A DNA stretch of 64,000 bases. It comes from Ariolimax columbianus (taxonomy: Eukaryota; Mollusca; Gastropoda; Stylommatophora; Arionidae). The stretch's first letter is position 1. Each line of letters begins with the position of its first letter. This document shows positions 24,906 through 38,005 of this stretch, piece after piece. Under the pieces are notes generated by a model. The model searched no databases and was not told where the DNA came from. It worked only from the letters and a program-made list of their open reading frames with translations. The position numbers were made by a program, and so were the translations under genes. Location of the stretch: NCBI GenBank assembly GCA_036924085.1, contig JAVGWX010000004.1, forward strand, positions 37,363,793 to 37,427,792. Direction: 5' to 3'.

Positions 24906-25399
24906 ATGCACAAACATGCACCCTTTTCCCTATACCTGTACACACATCGCATAAATGCCAATTACAGCTGTCAGTAAAAGAGATCAAGATCAGGTGAGGG
25001 GAGAATATGCAGGGGAAGTAAATCATGACGGAAATACTTATAAAAATTGAATGGAAGAGAAGGTTATCTGGAAATGTTGTTTTCTTACGTAATGAACTTA
25101 ATTATCGTGTTCACGGTTGCTGTTAGAAAGACAGTGCCGGCAGCCAAATTAGCATCATAAAGCAACAGTCTACGTCGGAGATTACCTGGATCAATCTGTT
25201 CTGACCTTTCCTTAGCGTCTATCGGGCATGAATATACACGTATTGTAGGATAATGTCAGACGATGTTGTACATACAATACTGACCAGAAACCTGGATCAG
25301 CGCACAAGCCCGGTTCCCTCAAATATATAAATATTATGATAAAAGTTGGTGGCCTGGTCAAACCAATTGGACGTGGGTCTGTTGGGGCAGGTTAAAAAA

Positions 25400-25545
25400 C
25401 TGACGATCCTGTATACAGCCATTTTATTTTACATTCACTTGATCCAAAAATACTTATGCGCATCCAATCTATTCTTAAATTTATTAATTTAACCTGCTTC
25501 CACTATTTCCTGTGGAAAAAAATATTTCCTAGTATCTAAGATAGT
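25400..25545 (-). pseudogene. CR1-like LINE 3' end (copy 3)
   Basis: The minus strand gives an INKFKNRLDAHKYFW-like terminus and a GGCTGTATACAG 3' UTR start, as in the other copies. Confidence 0.6.
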
Positions 25546-26790
25546 CGTTAAAAAGTATGTTCTTTTTATATCTGGGGTTACATACTTGTATTTTAAAAAC
25601 TAGACATCGTATTCAGTAGTGACTGCGGAACATGAAGAAATTGGTATACACAGATGATGACACGTGTGACATGGTGCAATACAGGACCCAGTCCATCTGA
25701 TGACCTGCCACAACCTCCTGGAAGCATGCAATAAGTGCGACATGCTGGGGGAAAACGACAAGTCAATCTATGTCGCTGAATACAGGATGCACGCTACATG
25801 ACGTAGTGCTTGGAGACGAAAAGTATATAAGTAGCGACTGCAGAAGCAAACGGCCATTATTCCTCCACCCTATAAGATGTTCATGTTCACAAAAGTTGCG
25901 TCGCCCGTTTTATATAAAAACAAATTTCAATCTCTAAACTGTGTACCCAATGTTTAATTTGTTGAACGTGTATTTCAGTTTACAGTGGTTATATCTGGCA
26001 TCCCATTATATTCAATCTGCCCTTAGAACAGGATATGCCAAATCCCGATGGCCAGGTCGTAATAGAGACTACTGTGGCGTCCATTTAAGGACCAGTGCCA
26101 TATATACTCGCACAATTTTCCCCATCTCGTATATCTTTCTTTCTTCCCCACAACTACCCAGCGCACACAATAGAGAAAAGTTGCTCGTCGTGGACATTCA
26201 ACAACAACAACAATTGGGGGGGGGGGGGGGGGGAGAATACAATATATTTTTTCGCCTTAACTTCCTCTCTCCGTCGACTGTCAATGCCAGACTGATGGAG
26301 ACATGTTACCCGGCATCGAAGGCACAACACAAATACGGAATAGGAAAAATAGGTCAGTATTATTTTTAAAATAAACTTCAATCTGCACATTTAGAATTCA
26401 TATTTTCCAGAAGAATTGCACCATGCCCTCTGGCATGTTGCGCAACCCTGAGAGGAACTGGTCATCCAGCACTTTGCCTGTTTCGTACATGCGTTACCTG
26501 GCGCCTAGATCCTAACAAATCTGTCACCCTATGGTTCCCATTATAACTGATGCTGGTTCCTTAAGACAATAGTGATTTCCAACCTTTTCTCAATAACTGA
26601 ACCTCTGACACGTAAGATATTTCAAATCTCTTTAAAACTCCCTTCCCCCCCCCCCCCTCCAGCGTGTATGTTGGAGAAGACAACCTCTTCAATGCTCCAG
26701 ACAAGAAGCTATCGGCTGGCGAATGTGTTCTATAAATCTTTCTTAACCAGGCTGTGTGGAAAGATGACCATTTTAAATTGTATTTTTCTT
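25546..26790. other. No gene recognised; two homopolymer tracts
   Basis: Contains 18 G at 26216-26233 and 13 C at 26645-26657. I could not support coding sequence or a named repeat. Confidence 0.4.
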
Positions 26791-28875
26791 CTTCTATACA
26801 ACACTCTGCACCATACAGAAGTAACATAGTACACTAACTCTAACACTCCATGCCATACAGAGGTAGTATAGTACACAAACTCCAACACTCTACACCATAC
26901 AGAAGTAGCATAGTACACTAACTCCACCATACAGAATTAGTATAGTATACGAACTCAACCACACAGAAGTAGTATAGTACACTAGCTACACCATAAAGAA
27001 GTAGTATAGTACACTAACTCCACCATACAGAAGCAGCATAGTACACTAACTCCACCATACAGAAGTAGTATAGTACACTAACTCCAACACTCTACACCAT
27101 ACAGAAGTAGCATAGTACACTAACTCCAACACTCCACACATAGTACACAAACTCCAACACTCCACACATAGTACACAGACTCCAACACTCCACACATAGT
27201 ACACAGACTCCAACACTCCACACATAGTACACAAACTCCAACACTCCACACATAGTACACAAACTCGAATACTCCACACATAGTACACTAACTCCAACAC
27301 TCCACACCAAGTACACAAACTTCAACACTCCACACCAAGGACACTAACTTCAACACTCCACACCAAGGACACTAACTTCAGCACTCCACACCAAGGACAC
27401 TAACTCCAACATTCCACATCAAGTACACTAACTCCAACACTCCACACCAAGTACACAAACTCCAACACTCCACACCAAGTACACAAACTCCAACACTACA
27501 CACTAAATACACTAACTCCAACACTCCACACCAAGTACACTAGCTCCAACACTCTACACCAAGTACACTAACTCCAACACTCCACACCAAGTACACAAAC
27601 TCCAACACTCCACACCAAGTACACAAACTCCAACACTCCACACCAAGTACACTAACTTCAACACTCCACACCAAGTACACAAACTCCAACACTCCACACC
27701 AAGTACACAAACTCCAACACTCCACACCAAGTACACAAACTCCAACACTCCACACCAAGTACACAAACTCCAACACTCCACACCAAGTACACTAACTCCA
27801 ACACTCCACACCATGTACACTAACTTCAACAATCCACACAAACTCCAACACTCCACACCAAGTACACAAACTCCAACACTCCACACCAAGTACACTAACT
27901 CCAACACTCCACACCAAGTACACAAACTCCAACACTCCACACCAAGTACACAAACTCCAACACTCCACACCAAGTACACTAACTTCAACACTCCACACCA
28001 AGTACACAAACTCCAACACTCCACACCAAGTACACTAACTCCAACACTCCACACCAAGTACACTAACTCCAACACTCCACACCAAGTACACAAACTCCAA
28101 CACTCCACACCAAGTACACAAACTCCAACACTCCACACCAAGTACACTAACTCCAACACTCCACACCAAGTACACAAACTCCAACACTCCACACCAAGTA
28201 CACAAACTCCAACACTCCACACCAAGTACACTAACTTCAACACTCCACACCAAGTACACAAACTCCAACACTCCACACCAAGTACACTAACTCCAACACT
28301 CCACACCAAGTACACTAACTCCAACACTCCACACCAAGTACACAAACTCCAACACTCCACACCAAGTACACAAACTCCAACACTCCACACCAAGTACACA
28401 AACTCCAATACTCCACACCAAGTACACTAACTCCAACACTCCACACCATGTACACTAACTTCAACACTCCACACAAACTCCAACACTCCACACCAAGTAC
28501 ACAAACTCCAACACTCCACACCAAGTACACAAACTTCAACACTCCACACCAAGTACACTAACTCCAACACTCCACACCAAGTACACAAACTTCAACACTC
28601 CACACCAAGTACACTAACTCCAACACTCCACACCAAGTACACTAACTCCAACACTCCCCACCAAGTACACTAACTCCAACACTCTACACCAAGTACACTA
28701 ACTCCAACACTCCACACCAAGTACACAAACTCCAACACTCCCCACCAACTCCAACACTCAACACCACGTACACAAACTCCAACACTCCACACCAAGTACA
28801 CTAACTCCAACACACTACAACACTCAACACCACGTACACAAACTCCAACACTCCACACCATACAGAAGTAACATA
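26790..28875. repeat. 2-kb satellite of 28-bp units, ~75 copies
   Basis: Main unit ACTCCAACACTCCACACCAA plus GTACACAA or GTACACTA, 28 bp. The first ~300 bp uses a longer ACCATACAGAAGTAGTATAG form, and a few units at the far end return to it. A 252-bp (9-unit) higher-order period is visible: the AACTTCAAC variant at 27981 recurs at 28233. The unit has no stop on the minus strand and is not a multiple of three, so it yields a 284-codon frame with a 28-residue period; this is not a gene. Confidence 0.97.
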
Positions 28876-28879
28876 GTAC

Positions 28880-29375
28880 ACTAACTCACAGCATACATGA
28901 TACATGCATAAAAGAGAATAAAATGGCTGTCCAGGGGAGCATAAGAAGATACTAGTATATATTTAGTTAATATTTGTCCTTAACCAATCGTTTGAAACCT
29001 TATGTCAACTGTGGTAGTTAACACAAAAAAGACCTATTTGATTGAGGGAAGATGATTGTGAAACGTACTCTCTATCGTCACGTGAATTGACTTAAGTCTT
29101 AACAGCTTTCACAAGAAACCGTAGCAGGATGTACGCTAGCTATCTAGTGTCCTGGATATATTAGCTAAACAAATATTGGGTACACCGGATTGGTTAAGTT
29201 GTGAAGCCAGATTGAAGGTGCGGTACATACGACAAGATGGCACGTTTGGAGAGACTATCTAGAGCTGCTCTTAATGTCTTCAAGTAGATGTCACGTTAGT
29301 GTGAAGTGTATATTTATGACGTCTACGTAGACCTGTTAATATGCATTTCTTCTTGTGATACCCAGGAGAACGAGT
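28880..29375. other. No recognised feature
   Basis: Unique-looking sequence between the satellite and a LINE relic; no coding or RNA signal. Confidence 0.3.
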
Positions 29376-29379
29376 TATT

Positions 29380-30480
29380 CACTTCTCTGAATAATAACAT
29401 GCAGAATGACCTAATCCCAGAGTTGACAAGACGGCGTCGAGCGGGCTGACCGGCTTTGTCTTTGATAAGCCTGTACTGGACAACACCCACGACCACAGCA
29501 TGTGCACATCTTTATTCAACTCCACAGTACTAGCTGCAATATGATATGCGCCGGAAACATGGACACTCACAAAGGAGATGGGGTCCAAACTTAGAGTGAC
29601 CCAAGCCTCCTTCGAGAGACGCATGGTCGGCCTCACGCTTCATAGCCAGCGCACAAAAAAGTCTTCATAACTCGGACATACATCAATTGACCCTAGTGGA
29701 AAATGCAGTTATTTATGCAGACAAGATGAAAAGAAGGGTGGGGTTCGCCACTTACTGCGAAGAACGGACGGTCGTTGGAGCGCAGCGACAACAATATGGC
29801 ACACCAGAGACAAGAAACGACCACCAACACGTTGGTCCGACTCCCGCAACAACATCTACGATACCACAAATGTACGACTCAGTATCCACTGGTCCACTGT
29901 GGCCCAAGATTGAGACCGTTGGAAGAGAAGTTGGGCCCCACAATGGTGTAACCGCCGCGTAAGAACGGGTTGTTCAGTAATCCAGTATAATATATGCAGA
30001 CGTGAACTCGTATCGGGTACCAGATCACAAGGAAGACATGAATTAAGACACAAGGACATTTGCAAAAGATCCATGAACGATTTTGCGATAAATCCAAATA
30101 TTTGTTAAGAGATTGCAGAGGATAGAGCTACATGAAGAGCGACTTTGAGAACGGGCATCGAGGCAGCAGAGCTAGTTCTGATGACAAAGAAGGAAGACAA
30201 GCGATGCAAAGGAAACGAGGCTACACCACACCAATCGAACTTGTTCTGTTTACACTGCTGTCGCGCCCCTGTCAATCGAGAATCGGCAAAATCAGCCACG
30301 AAAGTCGATGTCCCTCCAAGACAGTTGGAGCCACCGCCATCTCTACAACAGACCAGCTCACTGACCGTGTTGGCAAAACGCCATAACAAAATAATGCGTG
30401 CAGACGACACAGTTACGCTCTCCAATAGCGCCAAGGTGCCTGGTACACCTGCTTACGTCCGTTCAGAAGCGCAGTGAAGA
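29380..30480 (+). pseudogene. RTE-like LINE C-terminal relic with zinc finger
   Basis: Read across three frames: AHLYSTPQY-like thumb segment, RRTDGRWSAATTIW, then RWSDSRNNIY and AQDxDRWKRSW, then a C-terminal CxxC...SRIGKISHESRC zinc-finger motif near 30240-30320. The order matches LINE proteins ending in a Cys/His finger. Many stops. The 61832-62290 relic is the same family. Confidence 0.65.
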
Positions 30481-30489
30481 TCATAATCT

Positions 30490-31125
30490 TTTACTGATTT
30501 TCATTGACCCCCACAGACCCAAATCCCAGATCACTATTGGTAATGAAGACATTGAACACGTGAATTACTTTTAATGCCTTGGCTCTATGATAGCACACGA
30601 CGGGGAATGCGCAAATGAATTAAGGAGACGACTGTCCATAGCGTTGCACAAACTGAATAGTATGCTGAATGTGTGACACAATACTAACAAAGAATTAAAA
30701 TTGAAGATCCTAAGAACAAGCGTTTTCCTAGTGGCAGTATATGGATGTGAGATATGGATCATCACAAAAATAATAAGGATCGTGCCTTTCGAAACGAAAT
30801 GCTAAAGGAGTATCCTAAAAAAAATACCGTAGGTTGAGAAAATAATAAATAAAGCCAGCCTGAAAGATCTGAGTGTCGAAGAAAACTGGCTTATGTTTCG
30901 AAAACAGAGTTTTTGGTCACATCAAATATCATTATGAATTGGAAAGAGCAGTTCTAGAGGGCACTGTTCCAGGAAAACAAGGCAGAGATCGACCAAGACG
31001 TAGATGGACACAAGACATCAAGGAAAACCTAAACATCAACATGGAGCAGACTGCTGATCGAGATTTATATCGGACGGCTGTGACGAGAGCTACGTTCTAT
31101 CATCGAAATGCTACATGATGATGAT
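30490..31125 (+). pseudogene. RTE-like LINE C-terminal relic, second family
   Basis: The plus strand carries EHVNYF...LGSMIAHDG, ELRRRLSIALHKLNSM, FLVAVYGCEIWIIT, then FGHIKYHYELERAVLEGTV and RPRRRWTQDIKE. This is the thumb-to-end order of RTE-like reverse transcriptases. The last 81 codons are still open. Confidence 0.75.
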
Positions 31126-31800
31126 GTATAACATATGGGTTATTGTTTCTAGAACTTTCTTTCTAAAAATAACCTTGCTCGCGCTAACCAGGCATTTGGC
31201 CAGTTAGAATGGTGGGCTGTGAAAATCCCGGAGTTGGAGAGTAGTCTACCCCATATGGGTTAATCTACACTGCCAGTGGCCTCCTATGAGGTGCTCTCAG
31301 TGTGGCGGTGGTACTGTTCTCGATATTGTCATACACAGGGCCCTCGTTGACACCACTCGTGCAAATAGACAGTTACAACCTAGATTACAGATGTGTGGGA
31401 AGGAAGAATGAAAGTGTGCTCGTTTTTATTTACGGAGAGTAAAATTAATAAAAACTGGAGAGAGCCTCACAACGGCAGTTCAGAATAGAATTTGCTGGAG
31501 GAGGGTTGTCAATGGCATATTGACAAGAAAGTAGCGACGACGTTGATTGACTGATTGAAAATAAATGATTGTAATATTATTGGATTAACTATGACCACAT
31601 GTTAGACGTACTTGTTGGCTACCCTCGTACATGACTTGGAGCGTATGAATGGCAGACATCGATTAGAGTGCGCACCTCTCGTGACAAAAGTGGGTGTGGT
31701 GTTCAAGTTAAAGGTAGACCTACAGCATACAGTGCTGACGGGGATCAAGTGTTAGGGAGGAGCATCTTGTCGAATGGTTCTCTGATCACGAAGACACACG
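31126..31800. other. No recognised feature
   Basis: No coding or repeat signal that I can name. Confidence 0.3.
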
Positions 31801-31814
31801 TTTAAACCATTTGT

Positions 31815-31908
31815 AACCGTGGTAACGGCCAGTGCTGTGATGTGGAGCGAACCCAGCACCTTTGGGTTGTGAGTCGTATCACTTGACCACTAGCCCATGC
31901 CGTCCCCT
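31815..31908 (-). mobile_element. SINE A, 3'-truncated copy 3
   Basis: The minus strand begins GGGGACGGCATGGGCTAGTG and contains the altered B box GGTTCGCTCCAC. It ends after GGCCGTTACC, so only the tRNA-related part remains. Confidence 0.75.
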
Positions 31909-32149
31909 ACATGAATGTTTGAATACATGGATTCCAAGTGTATTTCTACCTTTAAGACTGAAAATATGCAGAACTTCGAGGGACAGGTAGAACGAATGAA
32001 TGCACACACAACAAACAAAATTCAGTCATTCATAAACAGATGGAAAAATATTAACCCGTGGAGCATCACACAGCAAGTCCCCGAAAGCGAAAACAAAGAA
32101 ATAAACAAAGAAAATAGAATACTAAATTCTTGGTCGTCGTTCGCTCTCG

Positions 32150-32360
32150 TCTTTAAAATAATTACAGCTGTATCCCCCATAAACTTGGTGGTCTGTCTCA
32201 GGTGTGTCTAGCAGCCAAGCTGTATACTTGTTCTACAATTTGGTCTGAGAGGGTGATGCTGCCACTCTGCTCCATTCATGGAGCCAACAGGCACGTAGAA
32301 CATGCTCTACTGTTTGTATGGCCTTCCCTATAGCTGCACATGTTGAGCAGTGAGTAAACA
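32150..32360 (-). pseudogene. Possible LINE RNase H C-terminal scrap
   Basis: Minus strand shows AIGKAIQTVEHVLRACW, resembling the Cx(n)TVEHVLxxC motif after LINE RNase H domains. Short and diverged. Confidence 0.35.
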
Positions 32361-32789
32361 ACCTGCAGAGTCAATATCCTGAAAATCGCAGGTAAATAGA
32401 CAGAATGGAAGGCTAATTAGAATTTGGAGAAAACAGTTTCAAAAGATTATACACCTGAACGAAGCGAAGATAAAAATAGAAACGTATAATCAATGACCCA
32501 CGTTTACACGGACACTAAATGTGTATCTACACCCTTGGTTGGAAGATACGGATATGTGAATTCTAGGTAACAAACCACTATATACATATGTATTATAATG
32601 TTAGTAATATGTCCGTTGCAGTTCGTCTCTTCCGAAAACTGCCAGCTTATTTGGCTTAAATGAGTTTCCAGGCAGATGTGCAAGTACGATAGGTTCCCAT
32701 TACTTTCAGTTCGCGGAGGAGCGACAGCTCCCAGAAAGAAAAAAAACCTCCATATCTGCCGTACTACTGGACAAGGGCAGAATTCGAAC

Positions 32790-33295
32790 GTTTCACATCC
32801 TAGGCCACGCTATAACACACACATACATTTTATTAAAGTGAAAATGTTTACAACGTATGTTCTTTCCGTGGCAGCAAACCGCTGCGAAACATGGACAGTT
32901 ACCCAAACTTCAAGAAAGAGAATCGAGTCCGAGTCGTTATAGAAAGGTCTTCAGAATACCATGGACAGAAAAACAAAAGCATGCAAACATTCGACAAGAG
33001 GGGCATGGAGGAGAAGGAGTTCATAATTCCATCATGAACATAAAATTGAAATACTTTGCTTCATCAAAAGACAACAGTCTTGAAATTACGGTAATAGAAG
33101 GTGTGGTCCCGGACAAGACAGTCATATGCAGACCAAGACGGCGATGGCACAAAGATGCCAAGGGATACTTGAGCATGACTCTGGAGAAGGCTAAAGCTTT
33201 GGCAAGAAATCGAGTTTTTTTCAGACGGGCTGTAATCGGAGCAGCGTTCTGCAAAGAACATGATGATTGTGATACAATTCGTCCTAAAGAATAAC
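32790..33295 (+). pseudogene. RTE-like LINE C-terminal relic
   Basis: VLSVAANRCETWTVTQTS (the CETWT motif), then after a frameshift KVFRIPWTEKQKHANI, IEGVVPDKTVICRPRRRWHKDAKGYL and ARNRVFFRRAVIGA. The last ~145 codons form one open frame. Confidence 0.75.
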
Positions 33296-33799
33296 ACCAT
33301 CAATGATAGAGAGAAAACAAGACACACCAGTACAGGAGACTTACCAAAAGTTTGTGACGAACAACATCCTGGAGGTCATCGTATGTTTACTCTCCTAGCA
33401 TATCCATCATGAGCCTAGTAATACTTTTAGCTCGTATATCAGATACTCGATTCGAACACAAATTTCCAAGCGTAGCTACACTTTTCTAAAACACCAAAAC
33501 AAAACATCTGCTAGAATTGTTCTGCTCTCACATAAAAACGTGGCCAAAAATAATGTTGATACAATGTTTCCCTTAATATACTATACTACTGCACTGTGGT
33601 CGAGTCCGAAATGTCCTGAAAACCAGGTAAACTTTAACCTATTTGTGTGCAGCCAGAATAAGCATATCCGGCTTCCGCTGCTGCAATCGGCGTCTGCTAT
33701 TGTGTGTATGTTACTTTACACACGGTACTTCTAACAAATGGGAGTGCGCAGGTCGGTTAATTCCTATCTTCTCTTACAATTACCGGGAGCGAAGAGTAA

Positions 33800-34030
33800 T
33801 CTAGCTCAGGTGAAACATACTGATCACGACACCACTGCACGTTCTTGTTCGTACTATTGAAAACAGGATGTGTCGCAGCAGCCTGACCAACGAGGTGGGA
33901 ATCGAAACTGTAATTTCCATCGTGGTGAACTTAATGAGGATCCTCGCATTGCACTACAGTCTGGAGGAGTCCGGTCCACCTTCTCGAGTACGCCTCGGGA
34001 TGCAAGAAGAGCCACTGTAACCAGCTATCA
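33800..34030 (-). repeat. Interspersed family D', copy 2
   Basis: Aligns with 15400-15620 over most of its length (CAGCCTGACCAACGAGGTGG, CGCATTGCACTACAGTCTGG). Confidence 0.55.
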
Positions 34031-34090
34031 AAGAAACGTGTTGATACATAACTCAGCACGAATAGGTTCTAACAACTTATGGTCTTACGT

Positions 34091-34380
34091 CATAATCTTC
34101 TTCAGCGTTCGTCCTGAAAAATGACCTTGTGTTAAGTTTACAGCGAGGGTGAGATATTTGCGCCTTTCGGGCCGACACATCTGATTTCACCTGCCTTTTT
34201 TTTTAAATACCGGGTTTACTTCCCACTGCGATCTCTGTTCTCTTAGCCAGACTGTACTTGTGCAGCCTGTTTCCAGGAACGCCACTCTGGTTCGCTGACC
34301 TTGATGAAAGCGGTCAGCTATAAGTCACTAGCCTGCTGCCATCTCATTTACTGTGCTGGATCTTCAGTCCCAGGTTCATA
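34091..34380 (+). repeat. Interspersed family C, copy 5
   Basis: CAGCGTTCGTCCTGAAAAATGAC, GCCGACACATCTGATTTCACC, CTTCCCACTGCGATCTC, TCTTAGCCAGACTGTACTTG, GTTTCCAGGAACGCCAC, then GGTTCGCTGACCTTGATG. Confidence 0.75.
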
Positions 34381-35390
34381 ACCGACATCCTCATAATAAT
34401 GATGTCTTGCTTCTCCCTCTAGTAGGAGTGTGTTCGTGGATTGCCAGAGGAGTATCAAGTAGTAATCTCCTGAAATCATGTCACACTAAAAAAGGTTGGT
34501 CATAAAGCCAGCCACCACATCCTTCCGAAACTATGAGCCGCAGGAAAAGTAAAAGTCCACCTTTACATCCAATAGTAGAAGAGCGAACAGTCAAGTCAGA
34601 CTAAGGAAGGATTATCAAGTAACCAATATGTAGAACGCATTAGAGATGCAGCGAATATTCGATTCGCATTAAATTGGTTGTTGAATAGTGCACGCAGTCA
34701 ACTTATCGTACTGTGCGGAATAGTAGCCTGCAATCAAAAACGATTAGGTCAAAGGGCGGTGATAAAATGTTAGATATAACAAATTGGAAAACTTTCTGTT
34801 TCTATATTGTGCTTACTTGACGTGCTGCTCCATGTGATAAGTTTTTTTTTAAATTGTTTTTATTGTATAGTAGGTTACATCAGCTGACTGGGCAGATGAT
34901 ATGAAGGTGACTAGCTAAAAATGAATGTGTACATATTAGAATCTGTGTTAGTCCTTCTATTGTGACTGTTGTATTTGTTTAAATCGTGCCTTGTTGTTAT
35001 GTTATACTTTTTAGTCACTTAAAATTTAATAAATACGATTTATCACGCTATAGCAAATCTCATTATTATTAAAAATCATAGTCTAGCCAAGCCTCCAAAG
35101 TGGACGTCTGTTTAGCACTGCAGGTAACACGTTTTAAGCGTTTTAAGACAACACATATTTTTTGACAGGGAATATTTTTTAAAGCAAATGCAATTTTTAT
35201 GCAACAATTACTTTTAAACGGAATGTTTTTTTTAATAATTTTTCTTTATATATTTTTTTGTAAATAACTGATTAGCGGTTAGTTAGTAGCATTGCACAGT
35301 TTGAAGTTATTTGTCCTATTTAAAATGTTAGTTTTCGGTTTGTTTGTCTTTCATTGGTGGTGGGCTGTATATGTGTATGGGCGGGAAAAG
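34381..35390. other. AT-rich, nothing recognised
   Basis: No coding or RNA signal. Ends near a run of 13 G (35398-35410). Confidence 0.3.
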
Positions 35391-35587
35391 GGGGGAAGGG
35401 GGGGGGGGGGTGTGAGAGATAACGTTGAAACTTATGTTTGTGCTGAATTTTACTATAACACAGAAAATTCATTTGCCGTTCGTCTTGCTAAAAACTCAGC
35501 AATGGTAAGCTTTAGTGACGTGACATTTTCAATGATCATTTTGTCTGGAATTTCTAGGTCAACGCAACTATTTTCATCTCTCTGCGT

Positions 35588-35841
35588 GGGGACGGCGCGG
35601 GCTAGTGGTTAAGTGACACGGCTCACAACCAGAAGGTCCTGGGTTCGATCCCCATCACAGCACCGGCCGTTACCCCGGGGAAGCAAACCCTTAGCAAATG
35701 CAGGAGGAAGCAGACCCTTACATAAAATGGGTGCTGAAGTCGGATGCACTGGGCCGACAGGCGCAACATAAAAATCACAGTGCAACGCACACCGCCTATG
35801 GGATAAGAGAAATAAGGCGAACGCAAAGAAAAAAAAATCTT
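35588..35841 (+). mobile_element. SINE A, full-length copy 4
   Basis: Head GGGGACGGCGCGGGCTAGTG, B box GGTTCGATCCC, full body and A-rich end. TCTGCGT flanks it at 35581-35587 and 35842-35848. Very close to the copy at 15799. Confidence 0.88.
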
Positions 35842-36234
35842 TCTGCGTCGTTCTCTTCCCAAGTTATTTAACATTTAAATCCTCAAAGGGTGAGCTATAG
35901 AGACGTGAAAATTGGACATCTCATTCGGTCTGGAATTTTATGGTGAACGCACTATTTTCTACTCGTTGCGTCAGAGCCTTCCCGAATCTGTGATGTCAAA
36001 ATAGACATTCCGTTAACAGGAGTAAAAGTGCTGCAGCGTTGTTCTCTCATCCTGAATTCTGGGGTTAGTCCACTTTTGCGCTGAATGCCTCAATTATTGA
36101 ACATCTATCGGAGAACATCTAAATCCAATGCGAGGCAGGTTAGAAAAGCTAGTACTTTATAATTATAGAAAATGACGGCAGACGTATTGAACACAACCTA
36201 TTATACCAAACGATCACTCACATTTCATATTTGC

Positions 36235-36860
36235 ATCATGCTGACCACTTGAAGACCTCTACTTATATCATGCTGAACACTTGAAGACCTCTACTTGTAT
36301 CATGCTGAACACTTGAAGACCTCTACTTGTATCATGCTGAACACTTGAAGACCTGTACTTGTATCATGCTGAACACTTGAAGACCTCTACTTGTATCATG
36401 TTGAACATTTGAAGACCTGTACTTGTATCATGCCGAACACTTGAAGACCTCTATTTGTATCATGCTGAACACTTGAAGACCTCTACTTGTATCATGCTGA
36501 ACACTTGAAGACCTCTACTTGTATCATGCTGAACACTTGAAGACCTCTACTTGTATCATGCTGAACACTTGAAGACCTCTACTTGTATCATGCTGAACAC
36601 TTGAAGACCTGTACTTGTATCATGCTGAACACTTGAAGACCTCTACTTGTATCATGCTGAACACTTGAAGACCTGTACTTGTATCATGCTGAACACTTGA
36701 AGACCTCTACTTGTATCATGCTGAACACTTGAAGACCTCTACTTGTATCATGCCGAACACTTGAAGACCTCTACTTGTATCATGCTGAACACTTGAAGAC
36801 CTGTACTTGTATCATGCCGAACACTTGAAGACCTCTACTTGTATCATGCTGAACACTTAA
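36235..36860. repeat. 32-bp minisatellite (type A), ~20 copies
   Basis: Unit ACTTGTATCATGCTGAACAC plus TTGAAGACCTCT, highly uniform, with CTCTAC/CTGTAC and GCTG/GCCG variants. Confidence 0.96.
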
Positions 36861-38005
36861 AGGCCTCTGTTTATATTATATCGAATACTTAACGGCTTCT
36901 ATTTGTATCATGCAGAATACTTGAAAAAGGCCTGTATATGTATCATGCTGAACAAATAAAGGCCTCTATTTCCATCCTGCCAACACTTAAAGACCTCTAT
37001 TTGTATCATGTTGAAGAATTAAAGGCCTCTATTCGCATACTGTCAACACCTAAAGGCCTCTATTCGCATCCTGCCAACACCCAAATGCCTCTATTCACAT
37101 CCTGCCAAAACCTAAAGGCCTCTATTCGCATACTGTCAACACCTAAAGGCCTCTATTTGTATTCCACCGAGTATTTAACGGCCTCTATTCGTATTCTACC
37201 AACACGTAATGGCCTCTATTCGCATCCTGTCAACACCTAAAGACCTCTATTCGCATCCTGTCACCTAAAGGCCTCTATTCGCATCCTGTCACCTAAAGGC
37301 CTCTATTCGCATCCTGTCACCTAAAGGACTCTATTCGCATCCTACCAACACCTAAAGGCCTCTATTCGCATCATGTCAACACCTAAAGGCCTCTATTCGC
37401 ATCCTGTCAACACATAATGGCCTCTATTCTCATCCTGTCAAGACCTAAAGGCCTCTATTCTCATCCTGTCAACACATAAATGCCTCTATTCGCATCCTGT
37501 CAACACCTAAAGGCCTCTATTCGCATCCTACCAACACCTAAAGGCCTCTATTCGCATCCTGTCAACACCTAAAGGCCTCTATTCTCATCCTGTCAAGACC
37601 TAAAGGCCTCTATTCTCATCCTGTCAACACATAAATGCCTCTTTCGCATCCTGTCAACACCTAAAGGCCTCTATTCGCATCCTACCAACACCTAAAGGCC
37701 TCTATTCGCATCCTGTCAACACCTAAAGGCCTCTATTCTCATCCTGTCAAGACCTAAAGGCTTCTATTCGCATCCTGTCACCTAAAGACCTCTATTCGCA
37801 TCCTGTCACCTAAAGGCCTCTATTCGCATCCTACCAACACCTAAAGGCCTCTATTCGCATCATGTCAACACCTAAAGGCCTCTATTCTCATCATGTCAAC
37901 ACATAAATGCCTCTATTCGCATCCTGTCACCTAAAGGCCTCTATTCGCATCCTACCAACACCTAAAGGCCTCTATTTATATTCAGCCGAATATTAAAAAC
38001 CTCTA
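36861..38005. repeat. 31-bp minisatellite (type B), ~37 copies
   Basis: Unit AAAGGCCTCTATTCGCATCC plus TGTCAACACCT, 31 bp, with ~25-bp forms lacking AACACC after TGTC. Units at 36861-37000 are intermediate between type A and type B, so both belong to one array. Confidence 0.95.

Noticed and set aside
27554..28408. 284-codon open frame on the minus strand
   Set aside because: It is the 28-bp satellite read through; the unit lacks stops in that direction and the peptide repeats every 28 residues. No splice or promoter signal.
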